NCBI GenBank assembly: GCA_947176775.1
Contig: CAMWRY010000006.1
Location: 1 to 33,763 of the forward strand
DNA: 33,763 nt
Origin: an uncultured Bacteroides sp.
GTDB lineage: Bacteria; Bacteroidota; Bacteroidia; Bacteroidales; Bacteroidaceae
Reading direction: 5' to 3'
Made by a program: the position numbers and the translations under genes. The notes under the pieces were generated by a model, which was not told the DNA's origin, ran no database searches, and was given only the letters and a program-made list of their open reading frames with translations. Below are positions 9,027 through 18,177 of this stretch, in pieces. Every line of letters begins with the position of its first letter. The stretch's first letter is position 1.

Positions 9027-9127
9027 AACAAATGATACCGTTACAGATAACATGATATGGGGCTATATTCTGCTTTTTGCGCTACTTTTGCTCCCACTGA
9101 TTTAGCCATTATTTAATATGTAAAGAC

Positions 9128-10870
9128 ATGATGAAGAATATCATTGAAAGATTCCAATTAAGCATGGTGCTGGCAGCGCTGTTTTTTTCTTCCTTTATTG
9201 CTGCCTGCTCCGGCGATGACGACCCGGTAACACCGGAAGTAGTAATTCCCGAAAACATCCTGACGCAAGGGATGACCTTCTCCAAGACCGGAGGAACTCA
9301 GACGCTGAACATCAAGTCGAACGTAGAACCGGAAGTGACCAGCAGCGCCCCCGAGTGGTGCAAGGTGACTGCCGAAAGTTCTGCTTCGACCACCGTCCGG
9401 AAATACTCCGTCATGGCAGAAGCCAATGCAGATACGAGCGACCGCGAAGCTCGGATAACGGTGAAAGCCGGCGGCAGCGAGATGGGTAGCTTTATCGTGC
9501 GCCAGGAGGCAACCGACGGATTGATTATAGACCCTCAGTCCACCTCTTTCGACCTTCCTGCCGTAGGCGGCGAATGCTCTGTGCGGCTTACGGCCAACGG
9601 TGAGGTGAAGGCTACGTCCGATGTAGCTTGGATAACCGCCGCAGGCACTCGCGCCATGGAGGCCCGGACACTTGTCTTTGTCGTGTCGGCCAATCCGCTG
9701 GGCGAGCGCGAAGGCCACATCACCTTTACGCTGGGTAGCCTGACGGAAACCGTGACCGTGCGCCAAGCCGCAGGTTCCACTGGCAGTACAGGCAGCGATG
9801 CCAAGGCACTGGCCGCCAAGATACATGCAGGCATCAACATAGGCAACACGATGGAGGTGCCCGGCGGTGAGACCGGTTGGGGCAATCCCCAAGTGAGCAA
9901 GGCATATATTGATGGCCTGAAAGCTTTGGGCTTCAATGCCGTGCGCATACCTTGCGCCTGGGATTCGCACATCGTCAATCAGTCTACCTACGAAGTGGAT
10001 GCCGCATGGCTCGAACGCGTTAGCGAAGTGGTGGGCTATTGTGTGGCAAACGATATGTATGCCATCGTCAATATCCACTGGGACGGCGGCTGGCTGGAAG
10101 ACCACATCTTGGGCGGCTTCAACGAAACGATAAACAATAAGCAGAAAGCCTTGTGGACACAGATAGCCACGAAGCTGAACGAGTACGACGAACACCTGCT
10201 CTTTGCCGGGTGCAACGAGCCGGGCATGAACGAGACCAGTGCCAGCGGTAAGTTTGACAGCCCTGAGGACATCAAGACCATCATGCGCTACGAACAGACC
10301 TTTGTGAACGCTGTGCGTGCCACCGGCGGAAACAATGCTACGCGTTGCCTCGTGGTGCAGGCTCCGGGCACCCGAATCAGCGATGCGACGGCCGGCGTCT
10401 ATGCCCTGCCCAAGGACGATGCGCAGGGTTGCCTGATAGTGGAAGTGCACTTCTACGAACCTTATAACTTCTGCCTGATGGAGAACGATGCCGATTGGGG
10501 TAAGACCTTCTGGTACTGGGGTGCAGCAAATCATCTGAGCGGCTCGCAGCATAATCCTACTTGGGGCGAAGAGTCTCACGTGAAGGAGCAGTTCCAGCTG
10601 ATGAAGACTCACTTTGTGGACAAAGGCTATCCGGTGATTATCGGTGAATACTGTGCCATGAAGCGTACCGTCAGTGAGAACCAGGCGCTGCATAACCAAA
10701 GCCGTGCCTACTGGAACGAAGTTGTCACTCGTGAAGCCAAGAACCACGGTTGTGTCCCCTTCTATTGGGAAACCGGTGGCGACGTCAACCGCACTACGGG
10801 CGCAGCCAAGGAGACATACGCCATCAAGGGTATCATGAAGGGTGCCGCAGAGGGTAAGTATCCGTATTGA
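9128..10870 (+). CDS. GH5 endo-glucanase/xyloglucanase-like lipoprotein with two BACON-type domains
   Basis: Lipobox AACSGDDDP (acidic +2 region, LES-like); two BACON-like repeats (SSAPEWCKVTAESS...FIVRQEA; TSDVAWITAAG...VTVRQAA); GH5 motifs INIGNTMEVPGGETGWGNP, GCNEPG and VIIGEYCA. Confidence 0.9.
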   Translation: MMKNIIERFQLSMVLAALFFSSFIAACSGDDDPVTPEVVIPENILTQGMTFSKTGGTQTLNIKSNVEPEVTSSAPEWCKVTAESSASTTVRKYSVMAEANADTSDREARITVKAGGSEMGSFIVRQEATDGLIIDPQSTSFDLPAVGGECSVRLTANGEVKATSDVAWITAAGTRAMEARTLVFVVSANPLGEREGHITFTLGSLTETVTVRQAAGSTGSTGSDAKALAAKIHAGINIGNTMEVPGGETGWGNPQVSKAYIDGLKALGFNAVRIPCAWDSHIVNQSTYEVDAAWLERVSEVVGYCVANDMYAIVNIHWDGGWLEDHILGGFNETINNKQKALWTQIATKLNEYDEHLLFAGCNEPGMNETSASGKFDSPEDIKTIMRYEQTFVNAVRATGGNNATRCLVVQAPGTRISDATAGVYALPKDDAQGCLIVEVHFYEPYNFCLMENDADWGKTFWYWGAANHLSGSQHNPTWGEESHVKEQFQLMKTHFVDKGYPVIIGEYCAMKRTVSENQALHNQSRAYWNEVVTREAKNHGCVPFYWETGGDVNRTTGAAKETYAIKGIMKGAAEGKYPY

Positions 10871-10915
10871 TTTATACCTAGAATAGGTTTTAGTTCATCA
10901 TAACATCTCTTCATT

Positions 10916-10965
10916 TACCGGAGTAACTTGATTCTCCTCTCAAGAGGGGGTAAGTTGCTCCGGTA
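10916..10965 (+). terminator. Long interrupted hairpin after GH5, possible terminator
   Basis: TACCGGAG-t-AACTT...CCTCT/AGAGG...AAGTTg-CTCCGGTA; no clear U-tract. Confidence 0.4.
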
Positions 10966-11097
10966 TAAGATAATTTCAGTTTCTTATATCTTCGATATCC
11001 TGTTCCCTCGTCTCCTGAAGTCACTAAAAATCCCTTTCTTTTCCTTGCTTTTCTCTTTGTTTTTCCTTTCATTTGCAACAAACTCAGCTTTGATACT

Positions 11098-14000
11098 ATG
11101 AAAAGACTGCAACTACTCCTCTTGTGCCTTTGGGCATTCTCTCTTTCGGCGTTCGCGCACGATTACATGTTTAAGCATTTGGAAGTGAAAGACGGGCTCT
11201 CCAACAATCAGGTCAACGCCATCTATAAGGACTCCAACGGCTTTATGTGGTTCGGCACCGCCTCCGGACTGAACCGCTACGACGGCTACGACATCAAAGT
11301 TTATCGCAGCCGGAAGGGGGACGGAACCACCCTGCCTGACAGTTATATACAAGATATACAGGAAGATGCTTCCGGCCAACTGTGGGTGCGGACGGGAACA
11401 GGCTATGCCGTCTACAGTCCGGCTTCCGATGCCTTCGATTGCGACATGGAAGCCCGGTTACAGCAGATGGGCATCGGCGGAGCATTGGCGTTGGTCTACA
11501 TCGACCGGGAAGATGCCTTCTGGATATATATATACAATAAAGGCATCTACAGCTACCGGGCAGGGCAGGAGCGTGCCGCCTTCGTGAAAGGTTCGGCAGA
11601 GCTGGTGTCGAAGACCGAAGTGTCCGCCATGAGGGAGTGTGGCGAAGGCATCCTGCTGGTGCAGAACAACGGTGTACTGGCCTGCATAGACAAAGAGGCG
11701 TGTAGCCTGAAATGGACCAACCAGGACATTGTCACAGATGGTAAGGAGGCAATAAGGAACGGTTTCGACCTCTTCATCGACCGGAGTGAGCGCGCCTGGA
11801 TATTCGGAGTGGAGGGCGTGTGGCTGTACAATCTCCCCCGGAAGGTGTGGGAGCAGCGCTCTCCCCGAACGGATGTCTACAACACCGTGCGTGCTGTAGC
11901 GCAAGATAAATACGGCTGTATATGGGCCGGCAAGGATTTGGACGGTATCGAACTGACGGAACCTACGGGACAGAAAATCTCCCTGACGAACAAGCCCAAC
12001 AACGGACGCACCTTGCCCGACAACACCATAACGGCGCTCTATGAGGACGAGGACGGCACCATGTGGGTGGGAACCTACAAGAAAGGAATCTCCTTCTACA
12101 ACGAAAGTGTTTTCAAGTTCGGCATCGCCGAGGTGGGGGACATCAATTGTGTGGAGGACGGCGACGGTGATATCGTATGGCTGGGCACCAACGACCGCGG
12201 ACTGATTTGCTGGAACAGTGTGACGGACGAGCGTACCACCTTCTCGCATACCGCAGACCCCCGTTCCATCTCCAGTGATGTCATCGTCTGCCTCCTCCGC
12301 GACAGTGAAGGCCGCATGTGGGCAGGCACCTACTGGGGCGGACTGAATTGTTACGACGGAAACCGCTTTCTTCATTACCGGGCAGGGGGAGATGGAAACT
12401 CGCTGGTGCACGACAACGTATGGGCGTTGGTGGAAGACGCGGATCGCAACCTCTGGATAGGCACCTTGGGCGGCGGCCTGCAATGCCTGAATCTCCGGAC
12501 AGGTCTCTTCACCACCTATTCTACCGCCAACTCGGATTTGGTGTCGGACTATATCTCCTCTCTTTGTATCGGACACGACGGCAATCTGGTTGTCGGGACA
12601 TCTGCCGGCATGTCCTTCATGGACCTGAAGACCCGGAAACTGACCACCTTCGGCGGAGCGGAACCGGATAAGTGCAGACTCTCCAGCCTGAGCATCAACC
12701 AGGTGTACACCGACAGTCGCGGCCTGCTGTGGATAGCCACGCGCGAAGGCTTGAACGTATATGACGACAAACGGGATGAACTTTACGAAGTACCTATCAA
12801 GCCGGATTTCTTCAAACAACTGATACTGGGCATTGCGGAAGATGAAAACAAAAGCATGTGGGTCAGTACCGGTGGCGAACTGATTAACGTAGTACTTTCC
12901 GTCGACAGCAAGACGGAGCGGCCTGTCTTCCGCTGTTATGCCTACAACGACAAGGACGGCTTGCAGGGTTGCGACTTCAACCAGCGCTCCCTCAAGCGGC
13001 TGCATACGGGGGAAATAGTGGTGGGCGGCCTGTATGGCTTGAACCGTTTCCGTCCGGACAACATCAAGTACAACCGCACGCTGCCCAAGGTCATGTTCAC
13101 CGGTTTCCAGCTGTTCAACGAAGAGGTGAAAGTGGGCGGCGAGTATGCCGGGCGCGTCATCCTGAAGGAGGCGTTGAACGAGAGCCGGGAGGTGGTGTTG
13201 GACTATAAACAGAATGTCTTCACCATCCTATTCGCCTCGGACAATTTCGTATTGCCCGAGAAGACGCAGTACTTCTACAAACTGGATGGATTCAACAGCG
13301 ACTGGCTGACGTCCGACATGCACCGTGTCACCTACACCAACCTGGCTCCGGGAACCTACACCTTGAGGGTGAAGGCCACCAATAGCGACGGCTATGCCGG
13401 TGCCGAAGAGGCCTGCCTGAAGATAGTCATCCTTCCGCCCTTTTGGTTGACGATGTGGGCCTACATCGTTTATGCCCTTCTGATAGTGGGTGCCATCGTC
13501 TTCTCCATTTACCTTGTGCACCGCAGAGAGCACAACAAGTTCAAGCTTCGCCAGCTGGAGGAGGACGCGAAGAAGAAGGAAGAACTGAGCCAGATGAAAT
13601 TTCGCTTCTTTACTAATGTCAGCCACGAGCTCCGTACGCCGCTGACGCTGATTATATCCCCGATGGAAGGCATGATGCAGGAAGTTACGGACGAAAAGCT
13701 GCGCGGCAAGTTGCAACTGATGTACCGCAATGCACAGCGTCTGCTGAATCTGGTCAACCAGCTGCTCGACTTCCGCAAGAACGAGATGGCCGGGCTGCAT
13801 CTCACTCTCTCCGAGGGAGACATTGTGGCCTACGTGCGTAGCATCTGCCACTCTTTCCTGATGCTTTCCGAAAAGAAGCATGTGCACCTGACCTTCTTCT
13901 CGGCCATGGAGTCGCTGAACATGTCGTTCGACGAGGACAAGATAGGCAAGGTGGTGATGAACCTCCTCTCCAACGCCTTTAAGTTCACCCCGGAGGGTGG

Positions 14001-15165
14001 GCGTGTGGAAGTGGCGCTGGAGATGTCGAAAGAGGTATCCGGCAAGTTGCTGATAAAAGTTTCGGATACGGGTATCGGCATCAAGGATGAGGACAAGGAG
14101 CGCATCTTCGAGCGCTTCTACCAGGTGGAGCAGGAGGAACCACGGCATCAGTCCACGGGTAGCGGCATCGGCCTGAGTCTGGTGCGCGATTTCGTGACAC
14201 TGCACGAGGGCACGGTACGTGTGCTCGACAATGTGGGCACCGGCAGCGTATTTCTGATAGAGCTTCCGGTGAAGCATGTGCATGTGGGCAGTTCCCAGTC
14301 CGGGCGACCTGTCGGAGAGGAAGAAACGTGTGAAGTCTGCCTGTCGGGCATGAAAGAGGAGCCTTTGGATGCTCCGGATGCCTCAATGGAGGAGAACAAA
14401 GAGGAGAAAGAGAAGCCCCTTGCACTGATTGTAGACGATAATGCGGACTTGGTAGCCTTTATGAAGGACAGCCTGAGTCTCTACTTCCGCATACAGTCGG
14501 CTTCCAACGGCAAGGAGGCTTGCCGGAAGATACCGGAACTGATGCCCGACATCATTGTCAGCGACGTGATGATGCCCGAAATGGACGGGAACGAACTGTG
14601 CCGCTGGGTGAAGACCGACAGACGCACCTGCGACATCCCGATGATACTGCTCACCGCCCGGCTGGCCGTGGAGGACAAGCTGGAGGGATTAACCATCGGT
14701 GCGGACGACTACGTGACGAAACCCTTCAATGTGGAAATTCTGATTCTGCGCATGCGCAAGCTGATAGAACTGAGCAAGAAGCGCAAGGTGAAGACGCGCA
14801 TCGACCCCGAGCCGAGCGAGATAGCCATCACCTCGCTGGACGAGAAACTGGTGGAGAATGCCATCAAGTATGTAGAGGCGAACATCTCCCGGTGCGACCT
14901 GTCCGTGGAAGAGCTGAGTCGCGAACTGGGCATGAGCCGGGTGCGCCTGTACAAGAAGCTGTCGCAGATTACCGGCAAGACACCTATCGAGTTCATCCGC
15001 ATCATCCGCCTGAAGAGGGCGGCGCAACTGCTACGCGAGAGCCAGCAGAACGTCTCTGAAATCGCCTATCAGCTGGGCTTCAATAACCCCAAGTATTTCA
15101 GCAAGTATTTCAAGGACGAATTCGGTGTTTTGCCATCTGTCTATCAGGAAAGAGAGGGTAAATAA
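11098..15165 (+). CDS. Hybrid two-component system regulator (HTCS)
   Basis: 1355 aa: N-terminal signal, two-component propeller repeats (GLSNNQVNAIYKDSNGFMWFGT...), Y_Y_Y region, HisKA (FFTNVSHELRTPLTLI), HATPase (NLLSNAFKFTPEGG; GSGIGLSLV), receiver (LIVDDNADLVAFM...IIVSDVMMPEMDG), AraC HTH (LGMSRVRLYKKLSQITGKTPIEFIRIIRLKRAAQLL). Confidence 0.97.
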   Translation: MKRLQLLLLCLWAFSLSAFAHDYMFKHLEVKDGLSNNQVNAIYKDSNGFMWFGTASGLNRYDGYDIKVYRSRKGDGTTLPDSYIQDIQEDASGQLWVRTGTGYAVYSPASDAFDCDMEARLQQMGIGGALALVYIDREDAFWIYIYNKGIYSYRAGQERAAFVKGSAELVSKTEVSAMRECGEGILLVQNNGVLACIDKEACSLKWTNQDIVTDGKEAIRNGFDLFIDRSERAWIFGVEGVWLYNLPRKVWEQRSPRTDVYNTVRAVAQDKYGCIWAGKDLDGIELTEPTGQKISLTNKPNNGRTLPDNTITALYEDEDGTMWVGTYKKGISFYNESVFKFGIAEVGDINCVEDGDGDIVWLGTNDRGLICWNSVTDERTTFSHTADPRSISSDVIVCLLRDSEGRMWAGTYWGGLNCYDGNRFLHYRAGGDGNSLVHDNVWALVEDADRNLWIGTLGGGLQCLNLRTGLFTTYSTANSDLVSDYISSLCIGHDGNLVVGTSAGMSFMDLKTRKLTTFGGAEPDKCRLSSLSINQVYTDSRGLLWIATREGLNVYDDKRDELYEVPIKPDFFKQLILGIAEDENKSMWVSTGGELINVVLSVDSKTERPVFRCYAYNDKDGLQGCDFNQRSLKRLHTGEIVVGGLYGLNRFRPDNIKYNRTLPKVMFTGFQLFNEEVKVGGEYAGRVILKEALNESREVVLDYKQNVFTILFASDNFVLPEKTQYFYKLDGFNSDWLTSDMHRVTYTNLAPGTYTLRVKATNSDGYAGAEEACLKIVILPPFWLTMWAYIVYALLIVGAIVFSIYLVHRREHNKFKLRQLEEDAKKKEELSQMKFRFFTNVSHELRTPLTLIISPMEGMMQEVTDEKLRGKLQLMYRNAQRLLNLVNQLLDFRKNEMAGLHLTLSEGDIVAYVRSICHSFLMLSEKKHVHLTFFSAMESLNMSFDEDKIGKVVMNLLSNAFKFTPEGGRVEVALEMSKEVSGKLLIKVSDTGIGIKDEDKERIFERFYQVEQEEPRHQSTGSGIGLSLVRDFVTLHEGTVRVLDNVGTGSVFLIELPVKHVHVGSSQSGRPVGEEETCEVCLSGMKEEPLDAPDASMEENKEEKEKPLALIVDDNADLVAFMKDSLSLYFRIQSASNGKEACRKIPELMPDIIVSDVMMPEMDGNELCRWVKTDRRTCDIPMILLTARLAVEDKLEGLTIGADDYVTKPFNVEILILRMRKLIELSKKRKVKTRIDPEPSEIAITSLDEKLVENAIKYVEANISRCDLSVEELSRELGMSRVRLYKKLSQITGKTPIEFIRIIRLKRAAQLLRESQQNVSEIAYQLGFNNPKYFSKYFKDEFGVLPSVYQEREGK

Positions 15166-15174
15166 CAAAAGATA

Positions 15175-15205
15175 CCCTTCAAGGAAACATTCCGTCCTTG
15201 AAGGG
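15175..15205 (+). terminator. Hairpin after HTCS, probable terminator
   Basis: Perfect 11-bp stem CCCTTCAAGGA/TCCTTGAAGGG 10 nt after the HTCS stop. Confidence 0.6.
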
Positions 15206-15303
15206 AATCAAATACTCCCTGTGGTCTCAACATTGGAAAGAGCTGCCTTGAGTGAAAACTTTCTATCTTTACGTCAGAGAAGAAACACTTAAAAGACAGC
15301 AAT

Positions 15304-18171
15304 ATGAAATTGAAAAACACTTCAATGTGTCTGCTTGCCGGATGGATGTTTGCCGCATGTGCCGGAGGCGGATTCCAACAGACCGAGAAGGGGGTTGTGG
15401 TGGAACTCAAGCAACAGTACCCTACGGATGTACGTAAAGTAAAGGTGGAAGTAATGGGCGAACGGCTCATTCATGTATCGGCCACTCCGGAGGAGGAGTT
15501 CTCGAAGGAGCAGAGCCTGATTGTCATCCCCCAGCACGGCAAGACCGACTTTAAGGTGGAAGAGCAGGGCAGCGAGGTCATCGTGAGGACGAATCAACTG
15601 CAAGCCATTGTCTCCCGGAAGACGGGTGAGGTGCGCTTTGCGGACTTTGCCGGTAGACCGATTTTGGCCGAAGACCGGAACGGACGGACGTTCACGCCGG
15701 TGGAAGTAGAAGGCACGAAAGGATATACCGTGCGCCAGGTGTTCCAGTCGGCTGGCGAGGATGAGGCTTTCTACGGCTTGGGGCAGCACCAGGCCGATGA
15801 ATTCAATTATAAAGGCAAGAACGAGGAGTTGTTTCAGTACAACACCAAGGTCTCTGTGCCTTTCATCGTCTCCAACAAGCATTACGGTGTACTTTGGGAC
15901 AGCTATTCGCTTTGCCGCTTTGGCGACCCTCGCGACTACTCGCAGCTGGGTAGCGTGTTCAAGCTCTACGACAAGGAGGGCAGGGAAGGGGCGCTGACCG
16001 GCACCTATACTCCGGCCGGGGACGATGCGGAAGTCATCGTGCGTCGCGAAGACTCCCTCTATTTCGAACACTTGGATCGTGCCGCCCACCTGAACAAGGT
16101 AATCAACCTGCCCGACGGGTTCCCCTTTATGGGCTCTCATGTGGTGTATGAGGGAGAGATAGAGCCGGCAGAAAGCGGCTTGTTCCGTTTCATCCTCTAC
16201 TATGCAGGCTATATGAAGGTGTACGTGGACAATGAACTGGTAGTGCCCGAACGCTGGCGCACGGCCTGGAACCCGAACAGCTATAAGTTTGCCGTAGACC
16301 TGAAGGCCGGCCGGCGCGTTCCCTTGAAGATAGAGTGGGAGCCGGACGGTGCCGTCTCTTACTGCGGCCTGCGTGCCCTAAGCCCGGTGCCCGATGAAGA
16401 GCAGAACAAACTCTCCTGGTGGGGCGAGATGCAGAACGAGATAAATTACTATTTCGTCTATGGCTATGACATGGACGAGGTCATCAGCGGTTACCGCACT
16501 TTGACCGGCAAATCGCCGATTATGCCGAAGTGGGCGATGGGCTACTGGCAGAGCCGCGAGAAGTACAACACACGCGAGGAGGTGCTCTCCACCCTGAAGG
16601 AGTTCCGCAAACGCCAGATTCCTATCGACAATATCGTCATCGACTGGCTGCACTGGCCGCAGGATGCTTGGGGCAGTCACGAGTTCGACCCTGTGCGCTT
16701 CCCCGACCCGAAGGGGATGGTAGATGCCATCCATGCCATGCACGGCCGCGTGATGGTATCCGTATGGCCCAAGTTCTATGCCACGACCGAACACTATAAG
16801 GAGTTCGACGAGAAAGGCTGGATGTACCAACAGGCCATCAAGGACAGCATCAAGGACTGGGTAGGTCCCGGTTACCTGGGTTCTTTCTACGATGCTTACG
16901 ACCCCGATGCACGCAAACTGTTCTGGAAGCAGATGCAGGACCACTACTATCCCTTGGGCATTGATGCCTGGTGGATGGATGCCAGCGAGCCGAACATACG
17001 CGACTGCACAGACCTGCAATACCGCAAGGACCTCTGCGGACCGACGGCACTCGGCCCTTCCGCCAAGTTCTTCAACGCCTATGCCCTGATGAATGCCGAA
17101 GCCATCTACGACGGACAGCGCGGCGTGGAGCCTGACAAGCGCGTCTTCCTGCTGACCCGTTCGGGTTTTGCCGGACTGCAACGTTACTCCACCGCTACCT
17201 GGAGTGGCGACATCGCTACCCGTTGGGAGGACATGAAGGCACAGATTGCGGCCGGACTGAACTTCGCCGTCAGCGGCATTCCCTACTGGACAATGGACAT
17301 TGGCGGCTTCTGCGTGGAGAACCGCTACGTGGCCGGCCAGTTGGAATACAACAAGACCGGACGCGAGAATGAGGACTACAAGGAGTGGCGTGAACTGAAT
17401 ACCCGTTGGTACCAGTTCGGTGCCTTTTGTCCGCTGTTCCGTGCACACGGGCAATATCCGTTCCGCGAGGTCTGGAACATTGCTCCCGAGGGGCATCCGT
17501 GCTACAACTCCATTGTCTACTATACAAAGCTGCGCTACCGGCTGATGCCTTATATCTACTCGTTGGCCGGCTTGACTTATTTCAATGATTATACCATCAT
17601 GCGTCCGCTGGTGATGGACTTTACAAAGGATGCCAAGGTCAACAACATCAGCGATCAGTTCATGTTCGGTCCCTACTTGATGGTGGCTCCGGTCTACGAA
17701 TACGGTGCGCGTAGCCGCGAGGTCTACTTCCCGGCTGGCCATGGCTGGTACGACTTCTACTCCGGTAAGTATATGGCCGGCGGCCAGCGACTGGAAGTGG
17801 AGGCACCCTACGAACGCATTCCGCTCTATGTACGCGAGGGTGCCATCCTTCCCTTCGGTCCCGACATGCAGTACAGCGACGAGAAGCCGGCTTCGGAAAT
17901 TACACTTAAAGTCTATGCAGGCAAGGACGGTATCTTTACGCTCTACGAGGATGAAGGGGTGAACTATAATTACGAGAAAGAACAATATGCCACCATCCCG
18001 TTTTTCTATAACGATGCCGAAAGCACACTGACTATCGGTGAATGTATCGGTGACTTTCCCGGTATGCTGAAGGAACGTACTTTCACTATCGTGAAGGTCA
18101 GCAAAGACCGGCCGGAGACGGAAGGCGTGGTGGTGAAATATGACGGAAAATCGCAGACGGTGAAATTATAA
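15304..18171 (+). CDS. GH31 alpha-xylosidase/alpha-glucosidase-like lipoprotein with PA14 insert
   Basis: Lipobox (FAACAGGG); GH31 motifs (YGLGQHQADEFNYKG; WAMGYWQSREKYNTREEVL; DAWWMDASEPN nucleophile region); PA14-like insert (ESGLFRFILYYAGYMKVYVDNELV). Confidence 0.93.
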   Translation: MKLKNTSMCLLAGWMFAACAGGGFQQTEKGVVVELKQQYPTDVRKVKVEVMGERLIHVSATPEEEFSKEQSLIVIPQHGKTDFKVEEQGSEVIVRTNQLQAIVSRKTGEVRFADFAGRPILAEDRNGRTFTPVEVEGTKGYTVRQVFQSAGEDEAFYGLGQHQADEFNYKGKNEELFQYNTKVSVPFIVSNKHYGVLWDSYSLCRFGDPRDYSQLGSVFKLYDKEGREGALTGTYTPAGDDAEVIVRREDSLYFEHLDRAAHLNKVINLPDGFPFMGSHVVYEGEIEPAESGLFRFILYYAGYMKVYVDNELVVPERWRTAWNPNSYKFAVDLKAGRRVPLKIEWEPDGAVSYCGLRALSPVPDEEQNKLSWWGEMQNEINYYFVYGYDMDEVISGYRTLTGKSPIMPKWAMGYWQSREKYNTREEVLSTLKEFRKRQIPIDNIVIDWLHWPQDAWGSHEFDPVRFPDPKGMVDAIHAMHGRVMVSVWPKFYATTEHYKEFDEKGWMYQQAIKDSIKDWVGPGYLGSFYDAYDPDARKLFWKQMQDHYYPLGIDAWWMDASEPNIRDCTDLQYRKDLCGPTALGPSAKFFNAYALMNAEAIYDGQRGVEPDKRVFLLTRSGFAGLQRYSTATWSGDIATRWEDMKAQIAAGLNFAVSGIPYWTMDIGGFCVENRYVAGQLEYNKTGRENEDYKEWRELNTRWYQFGAFCPLFRAHGQYPFREVWNIAPEGHPCYNSIVYYTKLRYRLMPYIYSLAGLTYFNDYTIMRPLVMDFTKDAKVNNISDQFMFGPYLMVAPVYEYGARSREVYFPAGHGWYDFYSGKYMAGGQRLEVEAPYERIPLYVREGAILPFGPDMQYSDEKPASEITLKVYAGKDGIFTLYEDEGVNYNYEKEQYATIPFFYNDAESTLTIGECIGDFPGMLKERTFTIVKVSKDRPETEGVVVKYDGKSQTVKL

Positions 18172-18177
18172 GCAGAT

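Noticed and set aside
6157-9120. Integrative element with att sites at tRNA-Leu
   Set aside because: No integrase and no clear duplicate of the tRNA 3' end found by eye; kept only as a hypothesis.
9158-10747. 529-aa minus-strand ORF opposite GH5
   Set aside because: Antisense shadow of a gene with clear catalytic motifs.
11458-13005. 515-aa minus-strand ORF opposite HTCS (also 13228..14283)
   Set aside because: Antisense shadows caused by codon bias; the plus strand has unambiguous HTCS domains.
16378-17985. 535-aa minus-strand ORF opposite GH31
   Set aside because: Antisense shadow of GH31.
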